Shown here: in pieces, positions 61,301 to 64,000 of the stretch
How positions within the stretch are numbered: position 1 is the first letter of the stretch
Layout: each line of letters begins with the position of its first letter
NCBI RefSeq assembly: GCF_017876405.1
Contig: NZ_JAGINW010000001.1
Location: forward strand, 11,979,203-12,043,202
Length of the DNA stretch: 64,000 nucleotides
Origin: Kibdelosporangium banguiense
GTDB lineage: Bacteria > Actinomycetota > Actinomycetes > Mycobacteriales > Pseudonocardiaceae
Direction of reading: 5' to 3'
Made by a program: the position numbers and the translations under genes
The notes under the pieces: generated by a model
Database searches by the model: none
What the model was told of the DNA's origin: nothing
The model's input: the letters and a program-made list of their open reading frames with translations, nothing else

Positions 61301-62400
61301 CAGTACGCTCCCGTGATCACCGATACTCCGGAGAACGCCTCGACCGGCTGGACGCCGGCGACCGAGTGGCCCACCTGGCCCGGTGGTGCGGCCACCCGGC
61401 GCGCCATGTCGCGTTCGAGATTGTTGGGCAGCAACGCCGACTTGCTGAGGTGGTGCATGACGACCTGGCCGGTCTCACCCACCGCGACCGGATCCCGTGT
61501 GCCGGGGTCGACCACCTCGAAGGTGACGAACGCCGACGGCGGATCGAACACGCAGTCACCGTCATCCAGTTCGGGCCGCTCGAACACCGCACCGAGCGCC
61601 ATTGTGCTGCCGTACAGGCCCCACAGCCCGATTCCCGGGAAGATCTCGTCCTTGAGCAGGTCCCGGGTGTTGGGGTCCATGCTGGTCCCGCACCACGTGA
61701 TCACCTGGACCTGATCGCGCACCAGTTTCACGAGCTTGTCGTTGCGGGCCAGCTGTTCCAGCAACGGCGGCGGGGCCTGGATCGCCCCGACCCGCTGAGT
61801 GCGCAGGATGTCCTCGACCTGGGCCAGGACGTGCTCGAGGTACCGGTCGACCTCGTCGGCACACCCCTGCCGCAGGCACAGACGCACCCAGCGTGGGTCG
61901 AAGTCGATCGCGAACCGCACGCCCGACCGGCGACGGGCGTGCTGCCCGGTCAGCTCGAAGTAGTCATGAGGACCACTGGGACCCATCGAAAGCCAGTTGA
62001 CCCCACGCGGATAACCCCGTTCGTCCATGGCCCGCATGGCTGTCGTCATCTCGCGATCCAGCCAGTCCGCGAGATACAGCACGCGCTTCGGACTGCCCGT
62101 GGTGCCACCGCTCTCGCACACACCGACCACCTCAGCGGTTCCGTCGTACCCGCGAGGCACAAGGTCCTCGATCGCGGTTTCCCGCAGATCGTCCACTGTC
62201 TGTGGGAACAGCCGCAGGTCCGCTATGGTGCGCACGTCCGTGCGCGGGTCGAAACCCAGCCGGTCCAAGCGGTCCAGCCAGAACGGCGAACCCGTCCGCG
62301 GGCAGAAGTGCCAGTGCATGGCGGCCCGGACCAGGTCGTCCGGGTCCACTTCGGCCCCGGGCGGAGCGTCCAGAACGGCCAGGGCGTCCGCTGTCCTCAT
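61300..62400 (-). CDS. PaaK/LuxE/GriD-like adenylate-forming enzyme
   Basis: About 366 aa from ATG 62400 with AGGAG six bases upstream; a GTG just before it is less well spaced. ANL signature ESGGTTGSPKRVLY (A3), WGLYGSTMALG (A5-like) and a C-terminal VGETGQVVMHHLSKSALLPNN. At ~366 residues it lacks a normal full ANL C-terminal lid, as in LuxE and GriD proteins, which hand the acyl group to a LuxC-type reductase. It probably activates the carboxylate made by the MIO enzyme encoded just upstream. Confidence 0.87.
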   Translation of the reverse strand: MRTADALAVLDAPPGAEVDPDDLVRAAMHWHFCPRTGSPFWLDRLDRLGFDPRTDVRTIADLRLFPQTVDDLRETAIEDLVPRGYDGTAEVVGVCESGGTTGSPKRVLYLADWLDREMTTAMRAMDERGYPRGVNWLSMGPSGPHDYFELTGQHARRRSGVRFAIDFDPRWVRLCLRQGCADEVDRYLEHVLAQVEDILRTQRVGAIQAPPPLLEQLARNDKLVKLVRDQVQVITWCGTSMDPNTRDLLKDEIFPGIGLWGLYGSTMALGAVFERPELDDGDCVFDPPSAFVTFEVVDPGTRDPVAVGETGQVVMHHLSKSALLPNNLERDMARRVAAPPGQVGHSVAGVQPVEAFSGVSVITGAY

Positions 62401-62411
62401 CACAGTCTCCT

Positions 62412-64000
62412 TCAGCGCAGATGGACGCCGGCGGACTCGACGGCATCGAGGAACTCGCCACGCGCGATCGCCGCGGCCATGACTTCCAGGTCGTCGGACA
62501 TGTACCGGTCGTACTCGAGCTTCGGGACCAGTGACCGAACCTTGTCGTACGTCGCCCGGCCCGCAGTGCTCAGTCCGTCACGACGGCCGGACACGTCAAC
62601 CGCCTGTGCCGCGGCAAGGAATTCCAGCGCAAGGATCCTGGCGTTGTTGTCCAGCACCCGGCGCGCGTTGCGGGCGGAGATCAGGCCCATGCTGACGATG
62701 TCCTGGTTGTCCCCATTGGACGGAACACTCTGCGTGCTGGCCGGGCCGATGGTCCGATTCTCCGCGATCAGCGCGGTCGCCGGGTACTGCGCGCCGGCGA
62801 AGCCACTGTTGAGGCCGGGCTCGTTGGCCACGAGGAACTCGGGCAGCCCATAGCTGAGATGACGGTTGAGCAAGCGGTTGCTCCTGCGCTCGGAGAGCAC
62901 GCCGAGCTGGGTGAGCGCGATCGTGACGAAGTCCATCACGAACGCGATCGGCTGACCGTGGTAGTTCCCGCCGTGGAAGACTTCCTTGCCCTGGAAGAAC
63001 AACGGGTTGTCGGTGGCCGAGTTGAGCTCGGTGGTCAACGTGCCCGCGGCGTGGTCCAATGTGGCCCGGACCGCGCCGAGCACCTGGGGAATCGCCCGCA
63101 GCGAGTATGCCTTCTGCAGGTAGACCTCGGTACGGGAGACTCCGTTGCCGTTGTGCGAACGCTTGTCGCGCACCTCATCGGTGAGATCGGCGTGCGAGAC
63201 AGCCAGCTTGCTGTCGCTGAGCAGCGTGCGCAGGTTGGCCGCGGCGTCGATCTGACCGGGGTGCGGGCGGGCCAGATCGTGGCCCTCGGCCAGGAACGGG
63301 CTCGTGGAGCACCGCAGGGCCTCCAGCACCAGCCCGGCGACGATCTCCGCCTGGCGCAGCTGGTCGAACGCGCGACCGACCACAAGCGACCCCAGCCCGG
63401 TCATCCCGGAGGTGCCGTTGATCAGCGCGAGGCCTTCCTTGAAGCGCACATCCAACGGCTCAATTCCCAGCTCACGCAACACAATGTCGGTCTTGACCCG
63501 CTGGCCGTCCCGCAACACGTAGCCCTCGCCGATCACCGTCGCGGCGATGTGCGCGAGGGTCGCGAGGTCACCGCTGGCGCCGAGCGAGCCGATCTCCGGG
63601 ATCGCCGGGGTGATCCCCAGGTTGAGGTACAACGCCAGGCGCTCCAGCACCTCCGGGCGCACCGCGGAGTACCCCCTGGCCAGGGCGTTGAGCCGGGCGG
63701 CCAGGATGGCGCGGGCCTCGTGTTCGGCGAACACCGGGCCGACGCCCGCGCTGTGGCTGCGGATCAGGTTGGTCTGCAGCTCCACCTCCTTCGAGGTGGC
63801 CACCTGCATGTAGATCATCTCGCCGTAACCGGTGGTCACGCCGTAGATGGGCACGCCGGTGCGGACGATGTCCTCGAACTGCTTGCGGCTCTCGGCCGCC
63901 TTGGCCAGCACCTCGGGCGCCACGGTGCACTGCACGCGCTCCTCCGCGACCCGCCGCACATCGCCGATGCCCAGGTTCCGCCCGTCGAAAGCGACAGGCG
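62412..64000 (-). CDS. MIO-dependent tyrosine aminomutase/ammonia-lyase (5' partial)
   Basis: The frame is open to the right edge (residues read ...FDGRNLGIGDVRRVAEERV), so a short N-terminal piece is missing; the GTG at 63959 is internal. The MIO-forming Ala-Ser-Gly is in IGSLGASGDLA (63570-63578), the catalytic Tyr in YGVTTGYGEMIY, and the tyrosine-selecting His in NLIRSHSAGVG. The sequence follows SgcC4/KedY4-type tyrosine 2,3-aminomutases along its whole length (INGTSGMTGLGSLVVGRA, RNARRVLDNNARILALEFLAAAQAVD). Product: beta-tyrosine, or p-coumarate if it stops at elimination. First visible gene of a four-gene operon. Confidence 0.92.
   Translation of the reverse strand, partial: PVAFDGRNLGIGDVRRVAEERVQCTVAPEVLAKAAESRKQFEDIVRTGVPIYGVTTGYGEMIYMQVATSKEVELQTNLIRSHSAGVGPVFAEHEARAILAARLNALARGYSAVRPEVLERLALYLNLGITPAIPEIGSLGASGDLATLAHIAATVIGEGYVLRDGQRVKTDIVLRELGIEPLDVRFKEGLALINGTSGMTGLGSLVVGRAFDQLRQAEIVAGLVLEALRCSTSPFLAEGHDLARPHPGQIDAAANLRTLLSDSKLAVSHADLTDEVRDKRSHNGNGVSRTEVYLQKAYSLRAIPQVLGAVRATLDHAAGTLTTELNSATDNPLFFQGKEVFHGGNYHGQPIAFVMDFVTIALTQLGVLSERRSNRLLNRHLSYGLPEFLVANEPGLNSGFAGAQYPATALIAENRTIGPASTQSVPSNGDNQDIVSMGLISARNARRVLDNNARILALEFLAAAQAVDVSGRRDGLSTAGRATYDKVRSLVPKLEYDRYMSDDLEVMAAAIARGEFLDAVESAGVHLR

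Noticed and set aside
58857..64000. An enediyne cluster, because the MIO enzyme is close to SgcC4/KedY4
   Set aside because: No enediyne PKS or its conserved companion genes are in the window, and the next three genes are an acid-reduction set. An enediyne locus to the right cannot be excluded.
13644..64000. An andrimid-like single cluster joining the NRPS/PKS genes with the MIO aminomutase
   Set aside because: About 24 kb of unrelated genes (RHS toxin, efflux, regulators, lipase) separate them, and the visible gene content differs from andrimid in several enzymes.
1..64000. tRNA, rRNA, insertion sequences or phage attachment sites
   Set aside because: I saw no cloverleaf, rRNA stretch, transposase or integrase anywhere in the window.

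Overview
The window is high-GC actinomycete DNA. GTG starts are frequent, stop/start overlaps of the ATGA, GTGA or TGATG type are common, and there are TTA codons in secondary-metabolism genes, BTAD and PucR-type regulators, DUF397/DUF5753 remnants and a WXG/RHS protein. This fits a filamentous actinobacterium, perhaps Pseudonocardiales; the family-level guess is inference.

Left flank (1-13.6 kb): the tail of a membrane Ser/Thr kinase converges on a four-gene minus-strand operon (FN3/polyproline membrane protein, MoxR ATPase, DUF58 protein, transglutaminase-like membrane protein whose catalytic Cys and His are both replaced). Next come an orphan histidine kinase, a histidine kinase/response regulator pair with a secreted protein of unknown function, and an MFS exporter.

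Biosynthetic cluster (13.6-34.8 kb): a mostly dissociated NRPS/PKS system. A ketosynthase protein without an AT lies on the minus strand. On the plus strand follow an A-PCP didomain, a free ACP, a class III aminotransferase, a hotdog thioesterase, a FabZ-like protein, a FabF-like KS, a short ketosynthase-like protein, an acyl-AMP ligase, a free A domain, a C-PCP protein, a KS-AT-ACP-TE module, an acyl-CoA dehydrogenase fused to a carrier domain, and two tandem glycine-oxidase-like flavoenzymes. From the aminotransferase onward almost every junction overlaps, so this is one translationally coupled operon. Ten of its genes carry TTA codons. The hotdog enzyme, desaturase and glycine-oxidase homologues together suggest formation of a beta-amino acyl unit by glycine addition to an enoyl thioester and oxidative removal of the glycine carbons, as described for cremimycin. 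The class III aminotransferase offers a second possible route to a beta-amine. The product is unknown to me. Several active sites are altered (C domain HQxxxDG; FabZ-like Glu replaced by Gln).

Middle (34.8-47.4 kb): an AraC/VOC pair, a perfect 23-bp hairpin, a secreted proline-rich protein with a Trp/Gly tail, a 1532-residue WXG-RHS polymorphic toxin with a possible ADP-ribosyltransferase end and no visible immunity gene, an MFS/TetR divergent pair with three AGTC-N7-GACT sites between the genes, a broken DUF5753-DUF397 gene, a small secreted protein with three internal repeats, a second two-component pair and a lipoprotein.

Right (47.6-58.8 kb): two PucR-type paralogues flank an FN3-repeat secreted protein (exact 279-bp tandem repeat) and a secreted lipase with a perfect palindrome upstream. 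Then come a methyltransferase/TetR operon, a TPR-BTAD regulator and a secreted repeat protein.

Right end (58.9-64 kb): a tight minus-strand operon running off the window. It encodes an MIO enzyme close to enediyne-type tyrosine aminomutases, a GriD/LuxE-like adenylating enzyme, a GriC/LuxC-like acyl reductase and a zinc alcohol dehydrogenase. Read together this is a tyrosine -> (beta-tyrosine or p-coumarate) -> aldehyde -> alcohol pathway that I do not recognise as a described unit.
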